Assembly: GCF_010727945.1 (NCBI RefSeq)
Contig: NZ_AP022569.1
Span: forward strand, 1-64,000
Reading direction: 5' to 3'
Origin: Mycobacterium cookii
GTDB taxonomy: Bacteria > Actinomycetota > Actinomycetes > Mycobacteriales > Mycobacteriaceae
DNA length: 64,000 nucleotides
The notes under the pieces are model-generated. The model was not told the origin of the DNA and did not search any database. It worked only from the letters and a program-made list of their open reading frames with translations. The position numbers were made by a program, and so were the translations under genes. How positions within the stretch are numbered: the stretch's first letter is position 1; every line of letters begins with the position of its first letter. Of the stretch, positions 19,119-27,196 are shown one piece after another.

Positions 19119-20521
19119 CTGAGTCATACCTGATCGATGGACTGGGCCGATTCGTTGCCGAGGCAGCCTTGTCCGATATGAGCGATCACGCGCTGGCCAT
19201 GCTCAAGCGCAACGTGCTGGACAGCATTGCCTGTGCGCTCGGCGCCCTCGACGGCGAACTCATCCCCGCGATCCGTGCGCACGCCGAACAATTCAGCGGT
19301 CGCCCTACCACGACGTTCGTCGGCGGTGGCCGCGCCTCGGTGGATCAGTCGGCGTTCTTCAATGCAGTGCTGGTGCGTTACCCCGACCTGCTCGACACGT
19401 ATCTGACTCCGGGTGGTCTGTGCCATCCCGCGGACAATTTCGGTGCGGTGCTTGCCGTCGCCGAGCACGCCGGGGCCGGTGGAGCGGATTTCCTGCTCGC
19501 CCTTGCCGTCGCCTACGAGATCCAATGTCGGTTCAGCGCAGAGGTTCCCGTGATGGCTCGCGGACTCAATCATGCGCTGCAGCTGGCGATGTCGGCCGCC
19601 GCCGGCTCGGCCAAGCTGCTCGGTCTGGACGCCGAACAGACCGCCGATGCGATCGCCGCCTCGGCCGTGGACAATGTGTCGCTGGCCGCGGTGCACACCG
19701 AGCCGGTCTCGACCTGGAAGGGCATCTCGCCGGCCATCACCGGGATGCGCGCCGTGTACGCGACCATGCTCGCGGGCCGCGGGATCACCGGGCCTCGTTC
19801 GCTTTTCGAGGGCCCCAACGGCCTGGAGCAGTTGTTTGACCAGCCGATCGACATGCGTACATCGGACCGGTCACTGACCGTCGTCGAGCAGACCTACCTC
19901 AAGCAGTACTGCTCGCTGATCCACGGCCAAGTGGTCATCGACGCGACGCTGGCACTGCGCGACGAACACGGCGTCACCGCAGCCGACGTCGCGTCGGTGA
20001 CACTCGAGGTCTTTCAGGGCGCATTCGACATCGCCGGTGGCGGTGGCTTCGGGAGCAAAGACCACCCGTCGACCAAGGAGCAGGCCGACTACAACCTCAA
20101 GTACCTCGTCGCCGTCGCGCTGCTGGACGGCCAGGCCGGACCAGAACAGCTCGAGACCGAACGGGTGTGCCGTCCCGACGTCCAAGACCTCCTGGCGCGG
20201 GTGCACGTCCGCGCCGCCGACGACTTGACAGCGGCCTACCCCGAACGCACGCAGGCTCGCGTGCACATCACCACCACCGACGGACGTGAGTTGCATCGTG
20301 AACAAGACGACTTCGAGGGTTCGCCAACGCGGCCCATGTCGTGGGACCGGGTGGTGGAGAAGTTGGATTGGCTCGGCGAACCGTTCGCCGACGCCACGCT
20401 GCGGGGCGAGATCGTCGAGGCCGTGCAGCAACTCGAACAGATCCCCGTCGCCGCGCTGACCGAACTGCTCGGTGCGGTGAGCCCGCAGCCGCTCGGCGAC
20501 CGAAGCAGGGGCAGGCTGTAA
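19115..20521 (+). CDS. MmgE/PrpD-family protein
   Basis: 468 residues, all-helical MmgE/PrpD fold: 'LKRNVLDSIACALGAL' near the N-terminus, 'HPADNFGAVLAVAEHAGAGG', 'GLNHALQLAMSAAAGSAKLLGL' and 'LKQYCSLIHGQVVIDATLAL'. Family members include 2-methylcitrate dehydratase and cis-aconitate-type enzymes of propionate or itaconate metabolism. Without the other prp genes nearby the reaction cannot be assigned. The ATG overlaps the Nudix stop. Downstream is a short regulatory gap and then the D-aminoacylase-like gene and a TetR regulator. Confidence 0.8.
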   Translation: MTESYLIDGLGRFVAEAALSDMSDHALAMLKRNVLDSIACALGALDGELIPAIRAHAEQFSGRPTTTFVGGGRASVDQSAFFNAVLVRYPDLLDTYLTPGGLCHPADNFGAVLAVAEHAGAGGADFLLALAVAYEIQCRFSAEVPVMARGLNHALQLAMSAAAGSAKLLGLDAEQTADAIAASAVDNVSLAAVHTEPVSTWKGISPAITGMRAVYATMLAGRGITGPRSLFEGPNGLEQLFDQPIDMRTSDRSLTVVEQTYLKQYCSLIHGQVVIDATLALRDEHGVTAADVASVTLEVFQGAFDIAGGGGFGSKDHPSTKEQADYNLKYLVAVALLDGQAGPEQLETERVCRPDVQDLLARVHVRAADDLTAAYPERTQARVHITTTDGRELHREQDDFEGSPTRPMSWDRVVEKLDWLGEPFADATLRGEIVEAVQQLEQIPVAALTELLGAVSPQPLGDRSRGRL

Positions 20522-20530
20522 AACAAGATT

Positions 20531-20542
20531 GCGAGTACTCGC
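20531..20542. promoter_or_regulatory. 12-bp palindrome in the promoter region of the D-aminoacylase operon
   Basis: GCGAGTACTCGC is a perfect palindrome 9 nt after the MmgE/PrpD stop, followed by an AT-rich stretch with TATGTT (20547-20552) as a possible -10. It is a candidate operator for the TetR regulator encoded at 22437. Assignment is by position only. Confidence 0.4.
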
Positions 20543-20587
20543 TATCTATGTTAGCGTCGGCGCACCCCAACGATGCGGAGGACGATA

Positions 20588-20640
20588 GTGAGCTACGCCG
20601 ACGACGATGCAGAGCGCAGCGATGAGGAGGAGTGGCGCAT
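20588..20640 (+). repeat. MIRU-type 53-bp element, copy 1
   Basis: This unit runs from one D-TGA site (GTGA at 20588) to the next (ATGA at 20641), exactly 53 bp apart. It shares GACGATGCAGAGC and AGCGATGAGGAGGAG with the unit at 56573-56625. MIRUs are known to insert at start/stop overlaps in mycobacterial operons. Without the unit, the GGAGG at 20577-20581 would sit directly before the ATG of the next gene. Confidence 0.75.
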
Positions 20641-20644
20641 ATGA
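20588..20644 (+). CDS. 18-codon micro-ORF carried by MIRU copy 1
   Basis: GTG start, product [18 protein letters not shown], stop TGA overlapping the ATG of the D-aminoacylase-like gene. GGAGG at 20577-20581 gives it its own ribosome site. The very acidic peptide is almost the same as the one carried by copy 2 ([18 protein letters not shown]). It probably serves to keep ribosomes flowing across the inserted repeat; a peptide function is not excluded. Confidence 0.5.
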   Translation: MSYADDDAERSDEEEWRI

Positions 20645-22428
20645 CCTACGACGTGATCATTCGCGACGGCTTGTGGTTCGACGGCACCGGCAGCGCGCCA
20701 CAGACCCGCAACCTGGGTATCCGCGACGGCGTCGTGGCCAGTGTGTCGTCAAGCCCGCTGGATGAGACCGGTTGCACCGAGATCATCGACGCGAAAGGCA
20801 TGTGGGTCGTCCCCGGTTTCGTCGATGTGCACACCCACTACGACGCCGAGGTGCTGCTCGATCCTGGGTTGCGCGAGTCGGTTCGCCACGGTGTCACGAC
20901 CGTGCTGCTCGGGATGTGCTCGCTGTCGACGGTCTACGCCAGTACCGACGACGCTGCGGACCTGTTCAGCCGTGTCGAGGCGGTCCCGCGCAAATTCGTC
21001 CGCGGTGCGTTGGAAGACAACAAGACATGGACGACGCCCGCGGAATACGTGGCGGCGATCGACAGCCTGCCGCTGGGCCCCAATGTCAGCTCGCTGCTTG
21101 GCCATTCGGATCTGCGGACCGCGGTGCTGGGCCTCGATCGCGCCACCGACCACTCGGTGGAGCCCACCGACGCCGAACTCGACAAGATGGCGGCGATGCT
21201 CGACGACGCGCTGGGCGCCGGCATGCTCGGCATGTCCGGGATGGACGCCGCGATCGACAAACTCGACGGCGAGCGGTTCCGGTCTCGTGCGCTGCCGTCG
21301 ACGTTCGCGACATGGCGGGAACGCCGCAAGCTGATCAAGGTGCTGCGCAAGCGGGGCCGGATTCTGCAGAGTGCGCCGAATGTGGCCAAGGCCGAGTCGG
21401 GGCTGTTGTTCTTCTTGTCCAGTAGCCCGATGTTCGGGCTGCGCAAAGGCGTTCGGATGAGCCTGCTGGTGTCGGCTGACGCCAAGTCGATGCCGTTGGC
21501 CGTGCACGTGTTCGGTCTGGGCACCCGGCTGCTGAACTTCGTCCTGCGCTCCAAGGTGCGCTTCCAGCACCTGCCCGTGCCCTTCGAGCTCTACTCCGAT
21601 GGCATCGACCTACCGGTCTTCGAAGAGTTCGGCGCCGGAACCGCCGCCCTGCATCTGCGTGATCAGCTGGAGCGCAACACGCTGCTGGCCGACGAGGACT
21701 ACCGGCGCAGGTTCCGCCGCCAATTCGACCGAAAGAAATTCGGTCCGTCGCTGTGGCACAAGGACTTCCACGAGGCGGTGATCGTCGAGTGCCCCGACAC
21801 GACGCTGATCGGCAAGAGTTTCGGTGCGATCGCCGACGAGCGGCGGATACATCCGTTGGATGCGTTCCTCGATGTCCTCGTCGAAAATGGCGAGCGCAAC
21901 GTGCGCTGGACCACGACCGTCGCCAACCATCGGCCCAAGCAGCTCAACAAGCTGGCCACCGAACCGAGCATCCATATGGGCTTTTCTGACGCCGGCGCGC
22001 ATCTGCGCAACATGGCGTTCTACAACTCCTCGCTGCGCCTGCTCAAGCGCGTGCTGGACGGTTACCGAGACGGCCGGCCGTTTATGACGATCGAGCACGC
22101 GGTATATCGGCTGACCGGTGAGGTGTCCGAGTGGTTCGGTCTGGATGCCGGCACGTTGCGCGAAGGCGACAGAGCGGATTTCGTCGTCATCGACCCCGCC
22201 GCCCTTGACGACTCGGTGGACTCCTATCACGAGGAGAAGGTTCCGTTCTACGGCGACCTGAGCCGGATGGTCAACCGCAACGACGCCACCGTGGTGGCGA
22301 CCGGCGTGGGCGGCGCAATTGTGTTCCGCGACGGCGAATTCCGGGAGGGCTACGGAAAGACGGTGAAGTCCGGTCGTTATCTGCGCGCCGGGGCGGGCCA
22401 TCCGCAACTCGTCGGTTCGAGCGTCTAG
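20641..22428 (+). CDS. N-acyl-D-amino-acid deacylase-like amidohydrolase
   Basis: 595 residues, homologue of Rv2913c (annotated as a D-amino acid aminohydrolase). The N-terminal half-barrel begins 'YDVIIRDGLWFDGTG' and has the metal motif 'GFVDVHTHYDAEV' (H-x-H). Further on come 'LGMSGMDAAID', 'PSIHMGFSDAGAHLRNMAF' (Asp/His site) and the closing sandwich 'GLDAGTLREGDRADFVVIDP'. Substrate unknown; D-aminoacylases deacylate N-acyl-D-amino acids. The ATG 20641 follows an internal GAGGAGGAG in the MIRU unit. The TetR gene begins 9 nt after its stop, so both are probably in one operon. Confidence 0.8.
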   Translation: MTYDVIIRDGLWFDGTGSAPQTRNLGIRDGVVASVSSSPLDETGCTEIIDAKGMWVVPGFVDVHTHYDAEVLLDPGLRESVRHGVTTVLLGMCSLSTVYASTDDAADLFSRVEAVPRKFVRGALEDNKTWTTPAEYVAAIDSLPLGPNVSSLLGHSDLRTAVLGLDRATDHSVEPTDAELDKMAAMLDDALGAGMLGMSGMDAAIDKLDGERFRSRALPSTFATWRERRKLIKVLRKRGRILQSAPNVAKAESGLLFFLSSSPMFGLRKGVRMSLLVSADAKSMPLAVHVFGLGTRLLNFVLRSKVRFQHLPVPFELYSDGIDLPVFEEFGAGTAALHLRDQLERNTLLADEDYRRRFRRQFDRKKFGPSLWHKDFHEAVIVECPDTTLIGKSFGAIADERRIHPLDAFLDVLVENGERNVRWTTTVANHRPKQLNKLATEPSIHMGFSDAGAHLRNMAFYNSSLRLLKRVLDGYRDGRPFMTIEHAVYRLTGEVSEWFGLDAGTLREGDRADFVVIDPAALDDSVDSYHEEKVPFYGDLSRMVNRNDATVVATGVGGAIVFRDGEFREGYGKTVKSGRYLRAGAGHPQLVGSSV

Positions 22429-22436
22429 GTCCTCGC

Positions 22437-23033
22437 ATGGCCAGAACCCAGCAGCAGCGCCGTGAAGAGACGGTCGCGCGTCTGCTCGAGGCCAGCATCT
22501 CGACGATCATCGAGGTGGGATATGCGCGGGCGTCCGCGGCGGTGATCACCAAGCGCGCCGGGGTATCGGTCGGGGCGCTGTTCCGGCACTTCGACACCAT
22601 GGGCGACTTCATGGCCGCCACGGCCTACGAAGTGCTTCGGCGACAACTGGATTCGTTCACCAAGCAGGTCGCCGCGATCCCGTCCGATCGGCCGGCACTG
22701 GAGGCCGGCCTGACGATTCTGCGAGACATCACCAGTAGCCCTACCAATGCGGTCATGTACGAACTGATGGTCGCCGCGCGCACCGACGAAAAGCTCAATG
22801 CCACTCTGCAACACGTGCTGCAGCAGTACACCAGCAAGATCTGCGATGCCGCGCGCGCATTGCCCGGTGCCGAGAGCTTCCCGCAGGAGACATTCCCGGT
22901 CCTGGTCGCGTTGTTGACCAACACGTTCGACGGGGCCGCGATGCTGCGAGCGGTGCTACCGCAACCCGATATCGAGAACGAGCGGATCGCGCTGCTGACG
23001 TCGTTGTTGAGCGGCGTCGGTCTGCCGACCTGA
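22437..23033 (+). CDS. TetR-family regulator
   Basis: 198 residues, homologue of Rv2912c. The N-terminal DNA-binding domain reads 'RREETVARLLEASISTIIEVGYARASAAVITKRAGVSVGALFRHF' in pieces, with the TetR recognition helix 'SVGALFRHFDTMGDF'. The C-terminal ligand domain has no recognisable specificity. It follows the D-aminoacylase-like gene by 9 nt and probably controls that operon, perhaps through the palindrome at 20531-20542. It converges with the STAS gene with only 4 nt between the stops. Confidence 0.85.
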   Translation: MARTQQQRREETVARLLEASISTIIEVGYARASAAVITKRAGVSVGALFRHFDTMGDFMAATAYEVLRRQLDSFTKQVAAIPSDRPALEAGLTILRDITSSPTNAVMYELMVAARTDEKLNATLQHVLQQYTSKICDAARALPGAESFPQETFPVLVALLTNTFDGAAMLRAVLPQPDIENERIALLTSLLSGVGLPT

Positions 23034-23037
23034 GGGG

Positions 23038-23436
23038 TCAGCTGTCAGTGAGCTTGCTGACCGCATCATCGAGCCGCCGAGACAGGTGCATCAGCTCGTT
23101 GATGCCGAGCAAGGTGAGCGGCCGATGGGTGGCGGGCCCGTCGGCGACCACGCAGAACGGGGTGACTTCGCCGAGGGTGTCACGGGTTTTCATCAGCACG
23201 CTGATCCCGGCCGAGCCGAGAAACTCGACCTTGGACAAATCCACGATCAGGCCGCTGGGCTCCTTGGCGAGCGCGGTCTCGATGGCTTCGGCGAGCCCGG
23301 GGGCGGTGAGCATGTCCACGCTTCCGCTGACGGATACGACCGCCAGCCCTTCGACCGATGACTCAGCAGCGTGGAAGTCGTCTTTGTCAGAGTGCGGAGG
23401 GGAGCCGGATGCAGCATGTTGGTTGTCGGCCATCAT
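23038..23436 (-). CDS. STAS-domain anti-sigma factor antagonist
   Basis: 132 residues. An unstructured His/Asp-rich N-terminus (about 30 residues) is followed by a STAS domain: 'VEGLAVVSVSGSVDMLTAPGLAEAIE', 'GLIVDLSKVEFLGSAGISVLMKTRD'. The Ser in 'LGSAGI' is at the position phosphorylated in SpoIIAA-type antagonists. It would free a sigma factor from an RsbW-type kinase when unphosphorylated. The start is set at ATG 23436, with GAGA just upstream; ATG 23433 is also possible. No kinase is adjacent, though a STAS-ATPase fusion is at 53210. Confidence 0.8.
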   Translation of the reverse strand: MMADNQHAASGSPPHSDKDDFHAAESSVEGLAVVSVSGSVDMLTAPGLAEAIETALAKEPSGLIVDLSKVEFLGSAGISVLMKTRDTLGEVTPFCVVADGPATHRPLTLLGINELMHLSRRLDDAVSKLTDS

Positions 23437-23633
23437 CGATATCTCATTCCTTACGGGGACCTGCATCGGCTGCTTGCGACGCAGGCTCGTTGGCAATGGC
23501 TGTCGGACTCAACCCTCGGACGGTGTCGACGTGTGTCGACTTCGAGCCGCGGACGTTGATATTGGACTCCTGCGCAATAGAACGCCACGGCAACAGAAGA
23601 CTAGCCCAAACCGTCGTGGGTGTCCTCAAGGGC

Positions 23634-24503
23634 CTACAGCGCTCCGATTGCCGACTGCGGGTTCAGCGCGAAACCCCAGTCGAGCAGGTTTCCGGCCTGA
23701 TCCCAGTAGGTCGGCCCGCCCTCGCGGACCAAGCCGTACATCATCGCGACCACGAGGCGGCGGCCCCCGCGGGCGGCGGCGCCGACGAACGTTTTACGGG
23801 CGGCGTCGGTGAACCCGGTCTTGCCGCCGATCGCTCCCGGGTAACGGGTCAACAGCTCGTCGTGGTTGACGATCGGGTGGTCACCGTTGTCGCCGGGAAA
23901 CATCGCGGACGGCTCGGCGGTGATCTGAGCGAACACCGGTTTGGCCATCGCCGCGCGGAAGATGACGGCCAGGTCGTGGGCGGTCGACCAGCCCGATCCG
24001 CCGGGGCCGTCCAGGCCGGACGGGGTCGATGCGTGTGTGTTGACCGCGCCGAGTGACGCGGCCTTGGCATCCATCTTGGCGACGGTCGCATCTGGGCCAC
24101 CCAGCATGTGCGCCAACGTGTTGGCCGCGTCGTTGCCCGACACCAGCAGCAGGCCGTCCAGCAGTTGGCGGGTCGTGTAGCTGCGGCCGGGTTTCACGCC
24201 CACGCAGTTGCATTCGACCTGACTGTCGGCCGCGTCGGCGACGACCGTCGAATCGAGGCTCAGCTCGTCGAGCGCCACCAGCGCCAGCAGCACCTTGATG
24301 GTGCTGGCGGGTGGGTGACGCAGGTTTTCGTCGCGCGCAGCCAGCACCCGGCCGGAATCCAGATCGGCGACCAGCCAGGTCTGGGCCGGGCCGTCGGGGA
24401 TGGGCACCGAGCCGACCGGTTGCACGCCGGCGTCAGCCCATGCCGTGCTGCTGGTGATCACGAGGGACAGGGCAGCCGCTGCTGCGGCAAGAAGCATCCG
24501 CAT
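23634..24503 (-). CDS. dacB2: D-alanyl-D-alanine carboxypeptidase DacB2
   Basis: 289 residues, penicillin-binding protein of the S11 family (Rv2911 homologue). An N-terminal signal sequence (MRMLLAAAAAALSLVITSS...AWA) directs export. Catalytic motifs are all present: S-x-x-K in 'ASTIKVLLAL', S-x-N in 'LLLVSGNDAAN' and K-T-G in 'GAIGGKTGFT'. It trims the terminal D-Ala from peptidoglycan stem peptides. It is transcribed away from the neighbouring 24565 gene; the 60-nt gap between them holds both starts. The 197 nt between its stop and the STAS start show no further gene. Confidence 0.9.
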   Translation of the reverse strand: MRMLLAAAAAALSLVITSSTAWADAGVQPVGSVPIPDGPAQTWLVADLDSGRVLAARDENLRHPPASTIKVLLALVALDELSLDSTVVADAADSQVECNCVGVKPGRSYTTRQLLDGLLLVSGNDAANTLAHMLGGPDATVAKMDAKAASLGAVNTHASTPSGLDGPGGSGWSTAHDLAVIFRAAMAKPVFAQITAEPSAMFPGDNGDHPIVNHDELLTRYPGAIGGKTGFTDAARKTFVGAAARGGRRLVVAMMYGLVREGGPTYWDQAGNLLDWGFALNPQSAIGAL

Positions 24504-24564
24504 GGCCACAGACAGTACCGGCCCGATGGCCCTGCCGTGTCGCTGAGAGGTGTTGAATCGATCC

Positions 24565-24996
24565 ATGTTGAGCCACGCCGAAGTCTCTGACCGGTTGGAG
24601 ATCCAGCAGCTGATCGTCGATTACTCGACGGCGATCGACACCCGTCATTTCGACGGCCTCGACGCGGTGTTCACCCCGGACGCGTACATCGACTACACCG
24701 CACTCGGCGGCATCGAGGGTCACTATCCGGAGGTCAAGGCCTGGTTGGCGGAAGTTCTGCCGAACTTCCCGATGTACGCGCACATGCTGGGCAACTTCTC
24801 GGTTCGCATCGACGGGGACACCGCGTCGTCGCGGACGATTTGTTTCAACCCCATGGTATTGCCGGGGGCGACGAAAAAAGACCAGGAACAAATCATGTTC
24901 TGCGGGCTTTGGTACGACGACGAGTTCGTGCGCACCGCGCAGGGCTGGCGGATGACCCGGCGCGTGGAAACCAAGTGCTTCCAGAAAATCCTGTAG
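24565..24996 (+). CDS. NTF2/SnoaL-like protein
   Basis: 143 residues, homologue of Rv2910c. It has the NTF2-like opening helix 'DRLEIQQLIVDYSTAID', then 'FDGLDAVFTPDAYIDYTALGG' and the sheet 'GLWYDDEFVRTAQGWRMTRRVETKCFQKIL'. The family includes polyketide cyclases, dehydratases and many binding proteins; no catalytic assignment can be made. The ATG 24565 or an in-frame GTG at 24550 may be the start; GAGAGG lies at 24545-24550. It is followed by the rpsP promoter region. Confidence 0.7.
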   Translation: MLSHAEVSDRLEIQQLIVDYSTAIDTRHFDGLDAVFTPDAYIDYTALGGIEGHYPEVKAWLAEVLPNFPMYAHMLGNFSVRIDGDTASSRTICFNPMVLPGATKKDQEQIMFCGLWYDDEFVRTAQGWRMTRRVETKCFQKIL

Positions 24997-25035
24997 CCGC
25001 CCCGTTCGGAGCGAATTTCTGACTTCAGGCCTGGT

Positions 25036-25046
25036 TCTGGCACAAT
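25036..25046 (+). promoter_or_regulatory. rpsP operon promoter core TCTGGCACAAT
   Basis: The same 11-mer occurs before rplS at 28192. CACAAT (25041-25046) serves as -10, and a CTGACT-like -35 lies at 25019-25024, about 16 nt upstream. It would give a leader of about 130 nt before rpsP. Confidence 0.55.
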
Positions 25047-25183
25047 AGGCCGCTGTCCGTCGCGCGACCCATCGTCACCGCGGTGCTTGCCCGGCGGTCA
25101 CACACGCGAGGCAAGACCGGATCGGGCAACCCGCCCGCATCGCTGAATTGCAGCGTGACACTTCTAGGAGACGTCGTTTCATC

Positions 25184-25720
25184 ATGGCTGTGAAAATCAA
25201 GCTCACCCGGCTCGGAAAGATCCGCGACCCGCAGTACCGCATCGCCGTCGCCGATTCGCGGACCCGTCGCGAAGGCCGGGCCATCGAGGTCATCGGCCGG
25301 TACCACCCCAAGCAGGAACCCAGTCTGATCGAGATCGACTCCGAGCGCGCTCAGTATTGGCTGTCGGTGGGAGCTCAGCCCACCGAGCCCGTCCTGAAGC
25401 TGCTGAAGATCACCGGTGACTGGCAGAAGTTCAAGGGTCTGCCCGGTGCGGAAGGCCGGCTGAAGGTCGCCGCGCCCAAGCCGAGCAAGCTCGACCTGTT
25501 CAACGCCGCGTTGGCCGCCGCCGACGGTGCCCCCGACACCGAGGCCGCCAAGCCGAAGCAGAAGAAGGCCCCGGCGAAGAAGGCCGCCGCAGCGGACAAG
25601 GCCGAGAAGCCAGCCGAAAAGGCCGAAGCCGCTGAGGCCGCAGCAGCCGACAAGCCGGCTGCTGAAGCCGACAAGCCGGCTGCTGAAGCCGAGCAGGCCG
25701 AACCGGCGACCGAGAGCTGA
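25184..25720 (+). CDS. rpsP: 30S ribosomal protein S16
   Basis: 178 residues. The S16 core is residues 1-115 ('[22 protein letters not shown]', '[16 protein letters not shown]', '[16 protein letters not shown]'). The remaining third is a low-complexity Ala/Lys/Glu/Pro tail with a near-tandem repeat ([16 protein letters not shown]). Long S16 tails are a mycobacterial trait; this one is longer than the 162-residue Rv2909c. AGGAG at 25166-25170 is the nearest ribosome site, 13 nt before the ATG. It heads the rpsP-KH-rimM-trmD operon. Confidence 0.95.
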   Translation: MAVKIKLTRLGKIRDPQYRIAVADSRTRREGRAIEVIGRYHPKQEPSLIEIDSERAQYWLSVGAQPTEPVLKLLKITGDWQKFKGLPGAEGRLKVAAPKPSKLDLFNAALAAADGAPDTEAAKPKQKKAPAKKAAAADKAEKPAEKAEAAEAAAADKPAAEADKPAAEAEQAEPATES

Positions 25721-25728
25721 CAACGAGC

Positions 25729-25971
25729 ATGAGTACCGTCGTCGTCGACGCCGTCGAACACCTGGTCCGCGGGATCGTCGACAACCCTGACGATGTGCGC
25801 GTCGACATGGTGACCAGTAGGCGTGGCCGGACTGTCGAGGTGCACGTCCACCCCGACGATCTCGGTAAGGTGATCGGTCGCGGTGGGCGCACCGCGACCG
25901 CACTGCGCACGCTGGTCGCCGGCATCGGTGGTCGTGGCATCCGAGTCGACGTGGTGGACACCGACCAGTAG
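25729..25971 (+). CDS. KH-domain RNA-binding protein
   Basis: 80 residues, homologue of Rv2908c (KhpA type). A single KH fold contains the RNA-gripping loop GRGG in 'LGKVIGRGGRTATALRTLV'. The usual neighbours are rpsP, rimM and trmD, and the order is kept here. KhpA-like proteins bind many small RNAs and mRNAs and affect ribosome assembly and cell shape in other bacteria. It starts 8 nt after rpsP, within the operon. Confidence 0.9.
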   Translation: MSTVVVDAVEHLVRGIVDNPDDVRVDMVTSRRGRTVEVHVHPDDLGKVIGRGGRTATALRTLVAGIGGRGIRVDVVDTDQ

Positions 25972-25983
25972 CGGAGTGCTCCC

Positions 25984-26505
25984 TTGGAGTTGACAGTCGG
26001 GCGCGTCGTCAAAGCACACGGCGTCACCGGCGAACTCGTCGTCGAAGTTCGCACCGACGACCCGGAGCTTCGGTTCGCGCCGGGTGAGGTGTTGCGCGCC
26101 AAGGGTTCTGATCGCCGGGAGCGCAGCTTCGCCGTGGAGACGGTGCGCGCCCACGGCAACCGCCTGCTGGTACGGCTGGCCGGAGTGGCCGACCGCGACG
26201 CCGCAGATGCGCTGCGCGGCAGTGTGTTCGTCGTCGACTCCGCGGACCTGCCGCCGATCGACGAGCCGGACACCTATTACGACCACCAGCTCGAGGGTCT
26301 CCGGGTCCGCACGACCGCGGGCCACGACATCGGTGTCGTCGCCGAGGTGCTGCACACGTCGGGCGGCGAACTGCTGGCGGTCAACCGCGAAAACGCCAGT
26401 GAACTGTTGGTGCCCTTCGTCAGCGCGATCGTCATATCGGTCTCATTGGCCGACAACCTGGTTGAGATCGATCCACCCGAGGGTCTGCTGGAACTGGAGA
26501 GCTGA
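25984..26505 (+). CDS. rimM: Ribosome maturation factor RimM
   Basis: 173 residues, binds S19 and helps 16S rRNA 3'-domain assembly. The N-terminal RimM beta barrel begins '[20 protein letters not shown]', and the PRC-barrel domain has '[22 protein letters not shown]' and '[13 protein letters not shown]'. The start is TTG 25984 with GGAG about 8 nt upstream. It is followed after 4 nt by trmD. Confidence 0.9.
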   Translation: MELTVGRVVKAHGVTGELVVEVRTDDPELRFAPGEVLRAKGSDRRERSFAVETVRAHGNRLLVRLAGVADRDAADALRGSVFVVDSADLPPIDEPDTYYDHQLEGLRVRTTAGHDIGVVAEVLHTSGGELLAVNRENASELLVPFVSAIVISVSLADNLVEIDPPEGLLELES

Positions 26506-26509
26506 GGAC

Positions 26510-27193
26510 ATGCGGATCGATGTCGTGACGATCTTTCCCGGCTACCTGGATCCACTGCGACAGTCGTTGCCGGGCAAGGCAATAGAGTCAGGTCTTGTTC
26601 AGCTCGCGGTGCACGACCTGCGCGGCTGGACACACGACGTGCATCATTCGGTCGACGACGCGCCGTACGGCGGCGGTCCCGGCATGGTGATGAAGGCACC
26701 GGTGTGGGGTGAAGCGCTCGACGAGATCTGTTCTCCGGAAACGCTTCTCGTGGTGCCCACACCTGCCGGTGCATTGTTCACCCAGTCGACCGCGCAGCGG
26801 TGGGGCAGCGAGGCGCATCTGGTGTTCGCCTGCGGGCGCTACGAGGGGATCGACCAGCGGGTCGTCGAGGACGCCGCGACGCGGATGCGCGTCGAAGAGG
26901 TTTCGATCGGCGACTACGTGCTGCCCGGGGGAGAGTCGGCGGCCCTGGTCATGATCGAGGCCGTGGTTCGGCTGCTGCCCAACGTGTTGGGCAATCCCGC
27001 GTCGCATCAAGACGATTCGCATTCCGAGGGCGTGTTGGAGGGTCCCTCTTACACCAGGCCGCCGAGCTGGCGCGGACTCGACGTGCCCGAGGTGCTGCTG
27101 TCCGGCGACCACGCCCGGATTGAGGCGTGGCGCCGGCGTGCGTCAGAAGAGCGCACCCGCGAACGTCGGCCCGACCTGTGGGACCGACGCTGA
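26510..27193 (+). CDS. trmD: tRNA (guanine-N1)-methyltransferase TrmD
   Basis: 227 residues, methylates G37 of tRNAs to prevent frameshifting. It starts '[20 protein letters not shown]'. The trefoil-knot SAM site is seen in '[15 protein letters not shown]', '[13 protein letters not shown]' and '[30 protein letters not shown]'. The C-terminal helical domain binds the anticodon arm. GAGG at 26503-26507 is the ribosome site. It converges with lppW with 3 nt between stops. Confidence 0.95.
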   Translation: MRIDVVTIFPGYLDPLRQSLPGKAIESGLVQLAVHDLRGWTHDVHHSVDDAPYGGGPGMVMKAPVWGEALDEICSPETLLVVPTPAGALFTQSTAQRWGSEAHLVFACGRYEGIDQRVVEDAATRMRVEEVSIGDYVLPGGESAALVMIEAVVRLLPNVLGNPASHQDDSHSEGVLEGPSYTRPPSWRGLDVPEVLLSGDHARIEAWRRRASEERTRERRPDLWDRR

Positions 27194-27196
27194 CGG

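Noticed and set aside
20341..20625. Open frame overlapping the end of the MmgE/PrpD gene
   Set aside because: It is a shadow of that gene for most of its length and ends inside the MIRU unit, with no ribosome site.
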